In this document: positions 1-5,892 of the stretch, piece after piece
Layout of the letters: each line of letters starts with the position of its first letter
Numbering within the stretch: position 1 is the stretch's first letter
Origin: Gammaproteobacteria bacterium
GTDB lineage: Bacteria; Pseudomonadota; Gammaproteobacteria; Natronospirales; REEB76
NCBI GenBank assembly: GCA_027317045.1
Contig: DAHVFI010000050.1
Span: forward strand, 1-5,892
Length of the DNA stretch: 5,892 nt
Direction of reading: 5' to 3'
Position numbers and translations under genes: made by a program
Notes under the pieces: model-generated
The model's database searches: none
What the model was told of the DNA's origin: nothing
The model's input: only the letters and a program-made list of their open reading frames with translations

Positions 1-130
1 CATGGCCTGCGCTTCAGTAAAATTATTTGAATGGCAGAGCCGAAGAAACCGATATCATGAGATAACCAATGCAGCATGGAGCATTGAACCCAGCAAAGAA
101 CGCCCGGAGACGCTCCTGAATGTTTCTTTT

Positions 131-163
131 GGTTACTTTTCTTTGCGCCAAAGAAAAGTAACC
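131..163. repeat. Perfect 15-bp inverted repeat, probable dispersed intergenic repeat
   Basis: The left arm GGTTACTTTTCTTTG (131-145) and right arm CAAAGAAAAGTAACC (149-163) are exact reverse complements around a CGC spacer, so the RNA would form a 15-bp stem with a 3-nt loop. There is no U-run after it on the plus strand. On the minus strand it is followed by AAAAGAAAC, which is not a terminator tail. From general knowledge, very similar palindromes of the GTTACTTTTCTTTG type recur in intergenic regions of many proteobacterial genomes and are often mis-annotated as short hypothetical proteins. That it is dispersed in this genome is inference, because only one copy lies in the window. The flanking GGAG / CTCC pair (106-116) and GCGGG / CCCGC pair (169-184) may belong to the same element. 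Confidence 0.7.
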
Positions 164-198
164 TGACCGCGGGGCGGAACCCGCTCTCTTAATTGACT

Positions 199-213
199 CG
201 CGGCAAAGCCGCG
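199..213 (+). other. GC-rich hairpin in the hslU leader
   Basis: CGCGGC (199-204) pairs perfectly with GCCGCG (208-213) across an AAA loop. It ends 34 bases before the hslU start codon. No U-run follows directly (the next bases are CAACAAATC), so it is not a convincing intrinsic terminator. If transcription starts upstream, it would form a stable structure in the 5' untranslated region and could affect mRNA stability. It may instead be the right end of the repeat unit centred on 131-163. Confidence 0.45.
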
Positions 214-247
214 CAACAAATCTTGTTTTAAAAGTGAAAACAACATC

Positions 248-1582
248 ATGTCCAAGATGACGCCCAGAGAAATAGTCCAAGAACTCGACAAGCACATCGT
301 CGGCCAGACGGATGCAAAACGCGCCGTGGCCATTGCCTTGCGCAACCGCTGGCGCCGCATGCAGGTGCCGGAGAAGTTGCGCAATGAGATCACCCCCAAG
401 AACATCCTCATGATCGGGCCCACGGGCGTCGGCAAGACCGAGATCGCACGCCGCCTGGCGCGCCTCGCCAACGCGCCCTTCATCAAGGTGGAAGCCACCA
501 AGTTCACCGAGGTGGGCTACGTGGGCAAGGACGTGGACGCCATCATCCGCGACCTCATGGACGCGGCTGTGAAGATGGAGCGCGACCATGCCAAGCACCG
601 GGTGCGAACCCGCGCCGAGGAAGCCGCCGAAGAACGTATCCTGGATGCGCTGCTGCCACGCAAGCGCAGTGTTGGCTTCGCCAACGAACCGCAGCCGCCG
701 GAGAGCTCGGACACACGCCAGAAATTCCGCAAGATGCTGCGGGAAGGCGAGCTCGAGGACCGGGAGATCGAAGTGGAACTGGTCATGGCCAACATCGGTG
801 TGGAAATCATGGCGCCTCCCGGCATGGAGGAGATGACCCAGCAGTTGCAGGGGCTGTTCCAGAACATGGGCAACCAGCGCAGCCGTGCGCGCAAACTCAA
901 GATCAAGGAAGCCCGAAAATTACTGGAAGATGAAGAAGCCGCCAAAATGGTCAACGAGGACGATATCAAACTGGCGGCGCTTACCAACGTGGAGCAGAAC
1001 GGCATCGTCTTCATTGACGAACTGGATAAGGTAACACGCCGCGGGGAAGTGCATGGCGCGGATGTCTCCCGTGAGGGCGTGCAGCGCGACCTGTTGCCGC
1101 TGGTGGAAGGCACCACGGTCACCACCAAATACGGCACCGTGAAGACCGACCACGTGCTGTTCATCGCTTCCGGCGCCTTCCAGATGTCGAAGCCTTCCGA
1201 CCTGATTCCGGAACTGCAGGGCCGGCTGCCGATCCGCGTCGAACTCGCCGCCCTCACCACCGAGGACTTCGTGCGCATCCTCACGGAACCGGATGCCGCG
1301 CTCACCGTTCAGTACACGGCTCTCATGCAGACCGAGGGTATGCAGGTGGTATTTACACCGGAGGGTGTGCGCCGCATCGCGGAAGTGGCCTTCGAGGTGA
1401 ACGAGCGCACCGAGAACATCGGCGCGCGGCGTCTGCACACCGTCATGGAGCGGCTGTTCGAGAGCATCTCTTTCGAAGCCGCTGACAAGAGCGGCAAAAA
1501 AGTCATGATTGATACGGCTTACGTTGACCAGCAGGTAGGCAAGCTGGTGAAGGATGAGGATCTCAGCAGATACATTCTATGA
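248..1582 (+). CDS. hslU: HslU, ATPase/unfoldase subunit of the HslVU protease
   Basis: HslU is an AAA+ (Clp/HSP100) unfoldase that forms a cytoplasmic hexameric ring, unfolds substrates with ATP and feeds them to the HslV peptidase. The 444 residues match the family length (about 443 in E. coli) and align from the first residues (MSKMTPREIV) to the last. Visible landmarks are Walker A GPTGVGKT at 57-64, the GYVG pore loop at 90-93, the charged intermediate domain at about 110-243, Walker B IVFIDELD at 253-260, the IASGAF region at 306-311, the sensor-2 GARR at 392-395 and the C-terminal tail EDLSRYIL at 437-444, which in this family docks into HslV. The start at 248 is chosen over the ATG at 257 because it matches the known N-terminus. 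The ribosome binding site is weak. hslV is not visible upstream, and the stop overlaps the next gene by 4 bp. Heat-shock control is usual in the family, but I see no clear sigma-32 promoter. Confidence 0.98.
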   Translation: MSKMTPREIVQELDKHIVGQTDAKRAVAIALRNRWRRMQVPEKLRNEITPKNILMIGPTGVGKTEIARRLARLANAPFIKVEATKFTEVGYVGKDVDAIIRDLMDAAVKMERDHAKHRVRTRAEEAAEERILDALLPRKRSVGFANEPQPPESSDTRQKFRKMLREGELEDREIEVELVMANIGVEIMAPPGMEEMTQQLQGLFQNMGNQRSRARKLKIKEARKLLEDEEAAKMVNEDDIKLAALTNVEQNGIVFIDELDKVTRRGEVHGADVSREGVQRDLLPLVEGTTVTTKYGTVKTDHVLFIASGAFQMSKPSDLIPELQGRLPIRVELAALTTEDFVRILTEPDAALTVQYTALMQTEGMQVVFTPEGVRRIAEVAFEVNERTENIGARRLHTVMERLFESISFEAADKSGKKVMIDTAYVDQQVGKLVKDEDLSRYIL

Positions 1583-1941
1583 CCGTCAGCCAGCCGCGTC
1601 CTACTGAACTGCGTCTGCGTAAATCCGCAGGTATACTGAGTGTCGCCTTCGATAGCGGCGAGAACTTCGAGCTGCCGTTCGAATACCTGCGGGTGTTCTC
1701 ACCCTCGGCGGAAGTGCGCGGCCACGGCACCGAGATCCTGCAAACCGGCAAGGAGAATGTAAAGATCACCGCTGTCGAGCCGGTGGGCAACTACGCCGTG
1801 TGTCTCAAGTTCGATGACGGCCACGATACCGGCCTGTATTCCTGGTCGGTGTTGCACGATCTGGGCAGGAATCAGCAGGAAAACTGGTCACGCTATCTCA
1901 AGCGCCTCCAAGACGCCGGTTACCAGCGCCAGACTTCCTGA
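1579..1941 (+). CDS. DUF971 / gamma-butyrobetaine hydroxylase N-terminal-like protein
   Basis: This is a 120-residue stand-alone DUF971 (GBBH-like N-terminal, PF06155) protein. It is recognised by the order of its conserved blocks: the strand-forming FELPFEYLRVFSPSAEVRGH (30-49), then VKITAVEPVGNYAV (61-74), then FDDGHDTGLYSWSVLHDL (78-95). The biochemical role of the single-domain form is not established. The same domain occurs at the N-terminus of gamma-butyrobetaine/trimethyllysine hydroxylases and at the C-terminus of the plant Fe-S carrier HCF101, an Mrp-like protein, so a link to metal or Fe-S handling is possible but is inference. The gene overlaps hslU by 4 bp (ATGA), so it is probably translated by coupling to hslU. 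A DUF971 gene after hslU is also found in Pseudomonas. No signal peptide or membrane segment is present. The last roughly ten residues are not conserved-looking. Confidence 0.92.
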   Translation: MTVSQPRPTELRLRKSAGILSVAFDSGENFELPFEYLRVFSPSAEVRGHGTEILQTGKENVKITAVEPVGNYAVCLKFDDGHDTGLYSWSVLHDLGRNQQENWSRYLKRLQDAGYQRQTS

Positions 1942-1966
1942 AGGCATCCCTCCCGGACGAGGCGGC

Positions 1967-1975
1967 TGCTAGAAT
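1967..1975 (+). promoter_or_regulatory. Candidate extended -10 promoter for ubiE-ubiJ-ubiB
   Basis: TGCTAGAAT fits the extended -10 pattern TGnTATAAT with one mismatch. It lies in the 61-bp gap between the DUF971 gene and ubiE, and would start transcription about 20 bases before the ubiE ATG. No good -35 hexamer is present at 16-18 bp spacing, which is tolerated for extended -10 promoters. Read-through from hslU is an alternative, since no terminator is visible in the gap. Confidence 0.4.
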
Positions 1976-2002
1976 GCCACTTCCGCCCGACGAGTCTCTG
2001 CC

Positions 2003-2758
2003 ATGACCGGCCACCGCGAACCAACTACCCACTTCGGCTTCCAGGAAATTCCCATCGCTGAGAAGGTGCGCCGGGTGGGCCAGGTATTCAGTTCGGTCGC
2101 GAATCGCTACGATCTGATGAACGACCTGATGTCGTTCGGTATCCATCGTTTGTGGAAGCGTTTCGCCCTGTCCCAGACCGGCTTGAAACCCGGCCAGTCC
2201 GCGCTGGATGTGGCCGGCGGCACCGGCGATCTTACCCTCGGACTGGCGAAACAAGTGGGGGAAACCGGCCGCGTGCTGCTGGCGGATATCAATGCGGCGA
2301 TGTTGGAGAACGGCCGGCGCCGGCTGGTGGATGCCGGTATCGCCGGTAATGTGGGCTACGTGCAGGCGGACGCGGAAAATCTGCCGTTTCCCGACAGGTA
2401 TTTCAACTGCATCACCATCGCCTTCGGATTGCGCAATGTAACCCGCAAGGAAGCGGCGCTCGCCAGCATGTACCGGGTGCTCAAGCCGGGTGGAAAATTG
2501 CTGATCCTGGAATTTTCCAAACCCACGCTACCCGGATTGAAACCGGTTTACGATTTTTATTCCTTCAAGGTGCTGCCGCAGATAGGCAAACGGGTGGCCA
2601 GGGACGAAGCCAGCTACCGCTATCTGGCCGAATCCATCCGCGTGCATCCCGACCAGGAAGCCCTCAAAACCATGATGGCAGCGGCGGGTTTCGAACGCTG
2701 CAGCTACTTCAACCTGAGCGGCGGCATCGTCGCGCTCCACCGGGGTTATCGATTTTGA
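2003..2758 (+). CDS. ubiE: UbiE, ubiquinone/menaquinone C-methyltransferase
   Basis: UbiE is a class I SAM-dependent methyltransferase that C-methylates 2-polyprenyl-6-methoxy-1,4-benzoquinol in ubiquinone synthesis and, where menaquinone is made, demethylmenaquinol. At 251 residues it equals the E. coli length and is collinear with it from THFGFQ (9-14) to the end, HRGYRF. Both family signatures are visible: the YDxMNxxxSxxxHxxW block at 36-51 and RVLKPGGxLLxLExS at 158-172. The SAM-binding glycine loop is VAGGTGDLT at 70-78, with the acidic residue D95 at the end of the second strand (LLADIN). The RLAESIRxHPDQ-type block at 207-218 (here YLAESIRVHPDQ) and FGLRNVT at 141-147 are also typical. 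The ribosome binding site before ATG 2003 is weak. The stop overlaps the ubiJ start by 4 bp. Confidence 0.98.
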   Translation: MTGHREPTTHFGFQEIPIAEKVRRVGQVFSSVANRYDLMNDLMSFGIHRLWKRFALSQTGLKPGQSALDVAGGTGDLTLGLAKQVGETGRVLLADINAAMLENGRRRLVDAGIAGNVGYVQADAENLPFPDRYFNCITIAFGLRNVTRKEAALASMYRVLKPGGKLLILEFSKPTLPGLKPVYDFYSFKVLPQIGKRVARDEASYRYLAESIRVHPDQEALKTMMAAAGFERCSYFNLSGGIVALHRGYRF

Positions 2759-3372
2759 AACCTCCCTCCATCGGGACACTGTTTGCACCGGTGGTGGAAC
2801 TGGCGCTCAACAGCGCGCTTTCCGGTTCCAGCGCTGCGCAACGCGATCTCAAACTGCTCGATGGCAAGGTCATTGCGCTGGAACTCAAGGAACTGCCCCT
2901 CAAACTCTATTTCCTGCCCCGGGACGGCAAGCTGAGGGTGCATGGCAAGCATCGCGGCAAGCCGGATATGAGCATGCGCGCCCCAAGTTTTGCGCTGCTG
3001 GAGGCGGCGCTGAAACCTGGCGAGGCGCCGCCGCGTGGCATCGAACTCAACGGTGATGCGGAAACCGCACAGGTTTTTTCGCGGCTGCTCAAACAGGCGG
3101 ACCTGGATTGGGAAGAACTGCTGTCGCATTACCTCGGTGACGTGGCCGCACACCAGATCGGCCAGCTGGCGCGCGGCTTCATGCGCTGGGGCAAGGATGC
3201 GGCCGGCCGGCTTGCCCAGGACCTGGCGGAATATCTGGTTTACGAAAGCGCCGACTTGCCGCCACGCCATGAAGTCGAGGACTTTCTGGACGATGTGGAT
3301 CACCTGAAGAGCGATGTGGACAGGTTGTCGACACGTTTGCAGCGTCTGGGCAAAAAACCAAAACACTCATGA
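2755..3372 (+). CDS. ubiJ: UbiJ, SCP2-domain ubiquinone biosynthesis accessory factor
   Basis: UbiJ is a non-catalytic accessory protein. In E. coli it holds hydrophobic ubiquinone intermediates through its SCP2 lipid-binding domain and works with UbiK and the Ubi hydroxylases and methyltransferases in a soluble complex. This protein has 205 residues (about 201 in E. coli). The N-terminal SCP2-like region spans about residues 8-112 and includes the conserved IELNGDAETAQVF (96-108). Next come DWEELLSHYLGDVAAHQIG (118-136) and a charged, heptad-like C-terminal helix at about 173-198 that looks like a coiled coil. Sequence identity to E. coli UbiJ is low, so the call rests on domain layout and position between ubiE and ubiB. 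The start is a TTG at 2755, overlapping the ubiE stop as TTGA, with a GGGG stretch at 2742-2745 as a possible ribosome binding site. The stop overlaps ubiB by 4 bp. Confidence 0.93.
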   Translation: MKPPSIGTLFAPVVELALNSALSGSSAAQRDLKLLDGKVIALELKELPLKLYFLPRDGKLRVHGKHRGKPDMSMRAPSFALLEAALKPGEAPPRGIELNGDAETAQVFSRLLKQADLDWEELLSHYLGDVAAHQIGQLARGFMRWGKDAAGRLAQDLAEYLVYESADLPPRHEVEDFLDDVDHLKSDVDRLSTRLQRLGKKPKHS

Positions 3373-5012
3373 TCACGCCGCGCCAGACACTGCGCCTCAT
3401 GCGCATCAACTTCGTGCTAGCACGCCACGGCTTGGATGAGATCATCCTGACGGCGCACATCTTTCGCCCCATCCGTTTTCTGATTTATGTCTCGCCGTTT
3501 TACTGGCTGCGCCGGCGCGATGCGCCCCGCGGCGAGCGCATCCGGCGCGCGCTGCAAGACCTGGGTCCGATTTTCGTGAAATTCGGCCAGATGCTGTCCA
3601 CACGGCGCGATTTGCTGCCCCACGATATCGCCGACGAGTTAGCGAAGCTCCAGGATCAGGTGCCGCCGTTCCCGGGTCGCGCAGCCCGCGAGATTGTCGA
3701 AAAGACCCTCGGCAAGCCGGTGACGGAACTGTTCCGGGAATTCAGCGAAACACCGCTGGCCTCCGCCTCCATCGCCCAGGTACATGCGGCGCGTCTCAAC
3801 GACGGCCGCGAAGTGGTGGTCAAGGTCCTGCGTCCCGGCGTCGAGCGCGTCATCCGCGGCGATCTGGACTTGCTGTATCTGATCGCGGGGCTGGCGGAAC
3901 GTTACTGGCGCGATGCCCGCCGTCTGCGGCCGCGGGAAGTGGTGGTTGAATACGAGCATGTGATTCTCGACGAACTGGACCTGATGCGCGAGGCTGCCAA
4001 CGCCGCGCAACTGCGCCGCAATTTTGCGGATTCGCGTTTGCTGTACGTGCCGGAGATCCATTGGCCGCTTACCCGCCGCAACGTCATGGTGATGGAACGC
4101 ATCCACGGAGTGCCCGTCAGCGACGTGGAAACCCTGAAGGCACACGGTACGGACATGCAGAAACTCGCCGAGAACGGCGTGGAAATCTTCTTCACCCAGG
4201 TGTTCAAACACAACTTCTTCCACGCCGACATGCATCCGGGCAATATCTTTGTGGATGTGACCGACCCCGCAAGGCCGCGTTATGTGGCGGTGGATTTCGG
4301 CATCGTCGGCACCCTCAACCCGCGCGACCGGCAATATCTGGCGGAGAATTTCCTGGCGTTCTTCAACCGCGACTACCGGCGCGTGGCCGAGCTGCACGTG
4401 GAATCCGGCTGGGTGCCGGCGGGCACGCGCGTGAATGAATTCGAAAGCGCTATCCGCACGGTGTGCGAGCCGATTTTCAACCGCCCCCTCAAGGACATCT
4501 CCTTCGGCCAGCTGCTGGTGCGCCTGTTCCAGACCGCGCGGCGTTTCAACATGGAAGTGCAGCCGCAACTGGTGCTGCTGCAGAAAACCCTGCTCAACAT
4601 CGAGGGTCTGGGGCGCGATCTGTATCCGGATCTGGATCTGTGGAAAACCGCCAAACCGTTCCTGCAAGACTGGGTACGCGAGCAGATGAGTCTCAAGGCT
4701 ACCTTGAAACGCTTACGCGCCGGACTGCCGGCACTGCGCGAGTTGCTGCTGGAAACGCCGGCGCGGCTGAATGCCATCCTGCAACAGCTGTCGGAGGGCA
4801 AACTGCAGGTGGGCTTGGAAAGTGAGGAACTGAAACGCCTGCGCGAAGCGTTGCGTCAACGCGTGCGCCACATGTATCACGCAGTGACGGGCGGCGCGCT
4901 CATCGTCAGCGGTGCATTGCTGCTGGGCCTGCATGGCGCGCCGGTGTGGGTATCACTAGCCGTGGCAGGTTTGGGTTTCGTTACCATCATCTGGGGACAT
5001 TGGCGCAGTTGA
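3369..5012 (+). CDS. ubiB: UbiB, protein kinase-like ATPase of ubiquinone biosynthesis
   Basis: UbiB belongs to the UbiB/ABC1/COQ8 atypical kinase-like family. It is membrane-anchored, binds ATP and is needed for ubiquinone synthesis, probably by helping lipid intermediates leave the membrane. At 547 residues it matches E. coli (546). Family motifs in order are KFGQ (the KxGQ motif, 71-74), the alanine-rich nucleotide loop ASASIAQVH (131-139), the ATP-binding lysine K152 in VVVKVLRPG, ELD (ExD motif, 202-204) followed by REAAN, the catalytic-loop HADMHPGN (285-292) and the metal-binding DFG (309-311). E. coli UbiB, as I recall it, has DCG at the last site, so this version is closer to canonical kinases. 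Two C-terminal hydrophobic segments at about 506-522 and 526-543 fit the transmembrane anchor. The gene starts with ATGA overlapping ubiJ, consistent with one ubiEJB operon as in E. coli. Only two of 120 or so bases after the stop form a small hairpin (5017-5030), and it has no U-run. Confidence 0.98.
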   Translation: MITPRQTLRLMRINFVLARHGLDEIILTAHIFRPIRFLIYVSPFYWLRRRDAPRGERIRRALQDLGPIFVKFGQMLSTRRDLLPHDIADELAKLQDQVPPFPGRAAREIVEKTLGKPVTELFREFSETPLASASIAQVHAARLNDGREVVVKVLRPGVERVIRGDLDLLYLIAGLAERYWRDARRLRPREVVVEYEHVILDELDLMREAANAAQLRRNFADSRLLYVPEIHWPLTRRNVMVMERIHGVPVSDVETLKAHGTDMQKLAENGVEIFFTQVFKHNFFHADMHPGNIFVDVTDPARPRYVAVDFGIVGTLNPRDRQYLAENFLAFFNRDYRRVAELHVESGWVPAGTRVNEFESAIRTVCEPIFNRPLKDISFGQLLVRLFQTARRFNMEVQPQLVLLQKTLLNIEGLGRDLYPDLDLWKTAKPFLQDWVREQMSLKATLKRLRAGLPALRELLLETPARLNAILQQLSEGKLQVGLESEELKRLREALRQRVRHMYHAVTGGALIVSGALLLGLHGAPVWVSLAVAGLGFVTIIWGHWRS

Positions 5013-5087
5013 CCCCCCCGGAAACCCGGGACTGTCGAAGATAGCGGCAGCCTTGATGTTTTCAAGACTGGCTTCCAGATATCCCGC

Positions 5088-5115
5088 AAAAAAAACAGGG
5101 CTCCGAAGAGCCCTG
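5088..5115 (-). terminator. Intrinsic terminator of the S10 carboxypeptidase gene
   Basis: Read on the minus strand, CAGGGCTC (5115-5108) pairs perfectly over 8 bp with GAGCCCTG (5103-5096) around a TTCG loop closed by C-G, which is the very stable UUCG tetraloop type. Eight T residues (5095-5088) follow immediately. It lies 27 bases beyond the S10 gene stop codon. On the plus strand the hairpin is preceded by the A-run and followed by CTGAATTC, so it should not stop ubiB transcripts efficiently. Confidence 0.93.
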
Positions 5116-5142
5116 CTGAATTCAATCCTCTGCGTCCCGATT

Positions 5143-5892
5143 TTACTGGTTGTCGGTGCTCCTGATGAACTGTGCGGCGTTGTCGTGCAATTGCTTGAGC
5201 GCCGGCACGTGCACATACACCATGTGGCCGGAATGGTAATACTTCATTTGCACATGGTCCTGCAGGTTCTTGGGAATCTGCAAGTGATCCATGGTGTACA
5301 CGGTGGCGTAGTACGGCGTGGCTAGGTCGAAATAGCCGCTGTTCACCAGCACTTTCAGGTCCGGGTTGTATTTCATGGCTTGTGACAGGTCCACGGCCAC
5401 GTTCAGATTCCCCGGCCAGGTCTGTCCGGTGGTGGGGTTCTTATGTGTCCAGTCCCATTTGTGATAGGTCTCCGGAATGTAGCGCCGGTCACGGCCGAAC
5501 TTGAGGGTACTGTGGGCGTACTCGTTGAACGCGGACACGTAGGCGGAACTGATGGCCGCCGCCTGCGGATCGTAGAAGGCCACCTCGCTCAGGGGATCCA
5601 TGCTAGGTCCGGTGAAGCGCGCATCCAGCCGTCCGGTGGTCAGATCCTGACTGCCCAGAAGCTGATGCTCGAACTCACTGGCCGTGACGCGCAGATTGGC
5701 CTTCTCGATGTAGGCGGTGCTCAGGCCGGTGTATTCATGCAGCGTGTTCGCCACTTTATCGAATTCGGTCTGGCTCAAAGCATTGCCCTGACTCAGAGCC
5801 TGGGCATACTCGTTCATGGCGAACTGCTGCACCTGCTGCAGGAACGGCTGCAATTGGGCGGGTGGATTCGGCAACACATGGTGATACCAGGC
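5143..5892 (-). CDS. S10 family serine carboxypeptidase, C-terminal part (5' end outside window)
   Basis: This is the C-terminal 249 codons of a peptidase family S10 (carboxypeptidase Y-like, alpha/beta hydrolase fold) protein. The enzymes remove C-terminal residues from peptides, and bacterial members are usually secreted or periplasmic. Two of the three catalytic residues are visible: the Asp in NSGYFDLATPYYA (codon 5328-5326) and the His in YHSGHMVYVH (codon 5226-5224). The nucleophile Ser motif (GESYGG type) and any signal peptide would lie beyond the right edge. A GTG at 5877 could be read as a start, but the frame stays open upstream to the edge and encodes AWYHH, which matches the conserved AWYH block of bacterial S10 proteins, so the gene is partial. 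It is convergent with ubiB, ends 130 bases from it and has its own terminator. Nothing ties it functionally to the ubi genes. Its substrate cannot be read from the sequence. Confidence 0.92.
   Translation of the reverse strand, partial: AWYHHVLPNPPAQLQPFLQQVQQFAMNEYAQALSQGNALSQTEFDKVANTLHEYTGLSTAYIEKANLRVTASEFEHQLLGSQDLTTGRLDARFTGPSMDPLSEVAFYDPQAAAISSAYVSAFNEYAHSTLKFGRDRRYIPETYHKWDWTHKNPTTGQTWPGNLNVAVDLSQAMKYNPDLKVLVNSGYFDLATPYYATVYTMDHLQIPKNLQDHVQMKYYHSGHMVYVHVPALKQLHDNAAQFIRSTDNQ

Larger units (their letters stand above)
1..247. other. Intergenic region upstream of hslU, no gene supported
   Basis: I see no supportable gene here on either strand. It is less GC-rich than the genes to its right, especially over 214-247. 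In many gammaproteobacteria hslV ends only a few bases before hslU. None of the three plus-strand frames here gives a recognisable HslV C-terminus: two hit a stop within about 30 bases, and the third encodes about 54 unrecognisable residues that run into the inverted repeat at 131-163. The region holds that repeat, a smaller GC-rich dyad at 169-184 (GCGGG / CCCGC), a hairpin at 199-213, and a weak AACAA / TTGTT dyad at 215-227. A TTGACT at 193-198 resembles a -35 box, but the hexamer at the right spacing (ACAAAT, 216-221) is a poor -10, so I do not call a promoter. Confidence 0.7.

Noticed and set aside
2..166. A 54-codon plus-strand frame starting ATG at position 2
   Set aside because: It is not recognisable, its end is made by the inverted repeat at 131-163, and such repeat-derived short frames are a common annotation artefact. 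It is not the HslV C-terminus.
193..221. TTGACT (193-198) with ACAAAT (216-221) as a sigma-70 promoter for hslU
   Set aside because: The -35 is good, but the -10 matches only three of six consensus bases, and the hairpin at 199-213 fills the spacer.
199..229. Intrinsic terminator formed by the 199-213 hairpin and the TTGTTTT stretch
   Set aside because: The T-run begins ten or more bases after the stem, too far for an intrinsic terminator.
23..598. A 191-codon minus-strand frame spanning the hslU start and the upstream gap
   Set aside because: Most of it is antisense to hslU and the rest reads through the palindrome. There is no domain and no conserved context.
517..1305. A 262-codon open frame on the minus strand inside hslU
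   Set aside because: It is antisense to a full-length, clearly conserved hslU. The product is a Ser/Arg-rich low-complexity string typical of a shadow frame.
1494..1503. GGCAAAAAAGTC in hslU as a programmed frameshift site
   Set aside because: There is no downstream stimulatory structure, and the zero frame continues to the normal conserved HslU C-terminus.
3639..4667. A 342-codon open frame on the minus strand inside ubiB
   Set aside because: It lies fully antisense to ubiB, whose motifs are all intact. Long antisense frames are expected from GC-rich codon use, and its translation is rich in His, Arg and Gln without any recognisable domain.
5143..5877. The S10 gene read as a complete 244-residue protein starting at GTG 5877
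   Set aside because: The frame is open to the window edge and encodes the conserved AWYH block upstream. The nucleophile serine half of the family is missing, so the gene must continue outside the window.

Overview
The window is a stretch of a gammaproteobacterial chromosome with fairly high GC content in its genes. It carries a conserved housekeeping neighbourhood. The evidence is full-length HslU, UbiE and UbiB proteins that read close to the E. coli proteins, and the order hslU / DUF971 / ubiE / ubiJ / ubiB. In Pseudomonas the same genes occur in this order but are separated by the pha cluster, as I recall it. The exact genus cannot be fixed from the sequence. I see no mobile element, CRISPR array, tRNA or rRNA.

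Layout: positions 1-247 contain no supportable gene. They hold a 15-bp perfect inverted repeat (131-163), which looks like a dispersed intergenic repeat, and a GC-rich hairpin (199-213) just before hslU. The plus-strand genes follow: hslU (248-1582), a DUF971 protein joined to it by a 4-bp overlap (1579-1941), a 61-bp gap with a candidate extended -10 promoter, then ubiE (2003-2758), ubiJ (2755-3372) and ubiB (3369-5012), with a 4-bp overlap at each junction. A 130-bp convergent gap follows. It contains a strong terminator that works for the minus strand only, placed behind the 3' half of a secreted-type S10 serine carboxypeptidase gene that runs off the right edge (5143-5892, minus strand).

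Function: HslU is the unfoldase/ATPase of the HslVU protease. UbiE is the C-methyltransferase of ubiquinone/menaquinone synthesis. UbiJ is the SCP2-domain lipid-binding accessory factor of the Ubi complex. UbiB is the membrane-anchored kinase-like ATPase of the same pathway. The S10 peptidase appears unrelated to these genes.

I did not find a new biological system here. The points most worth a second look are the repeat-bearing gap where hslV would normally end, the tight coupling of hslU to an uncharacterised DUF971 gene, and the lack of a visible terminator for the ubiEJB transcript, which faces the S10 gene.
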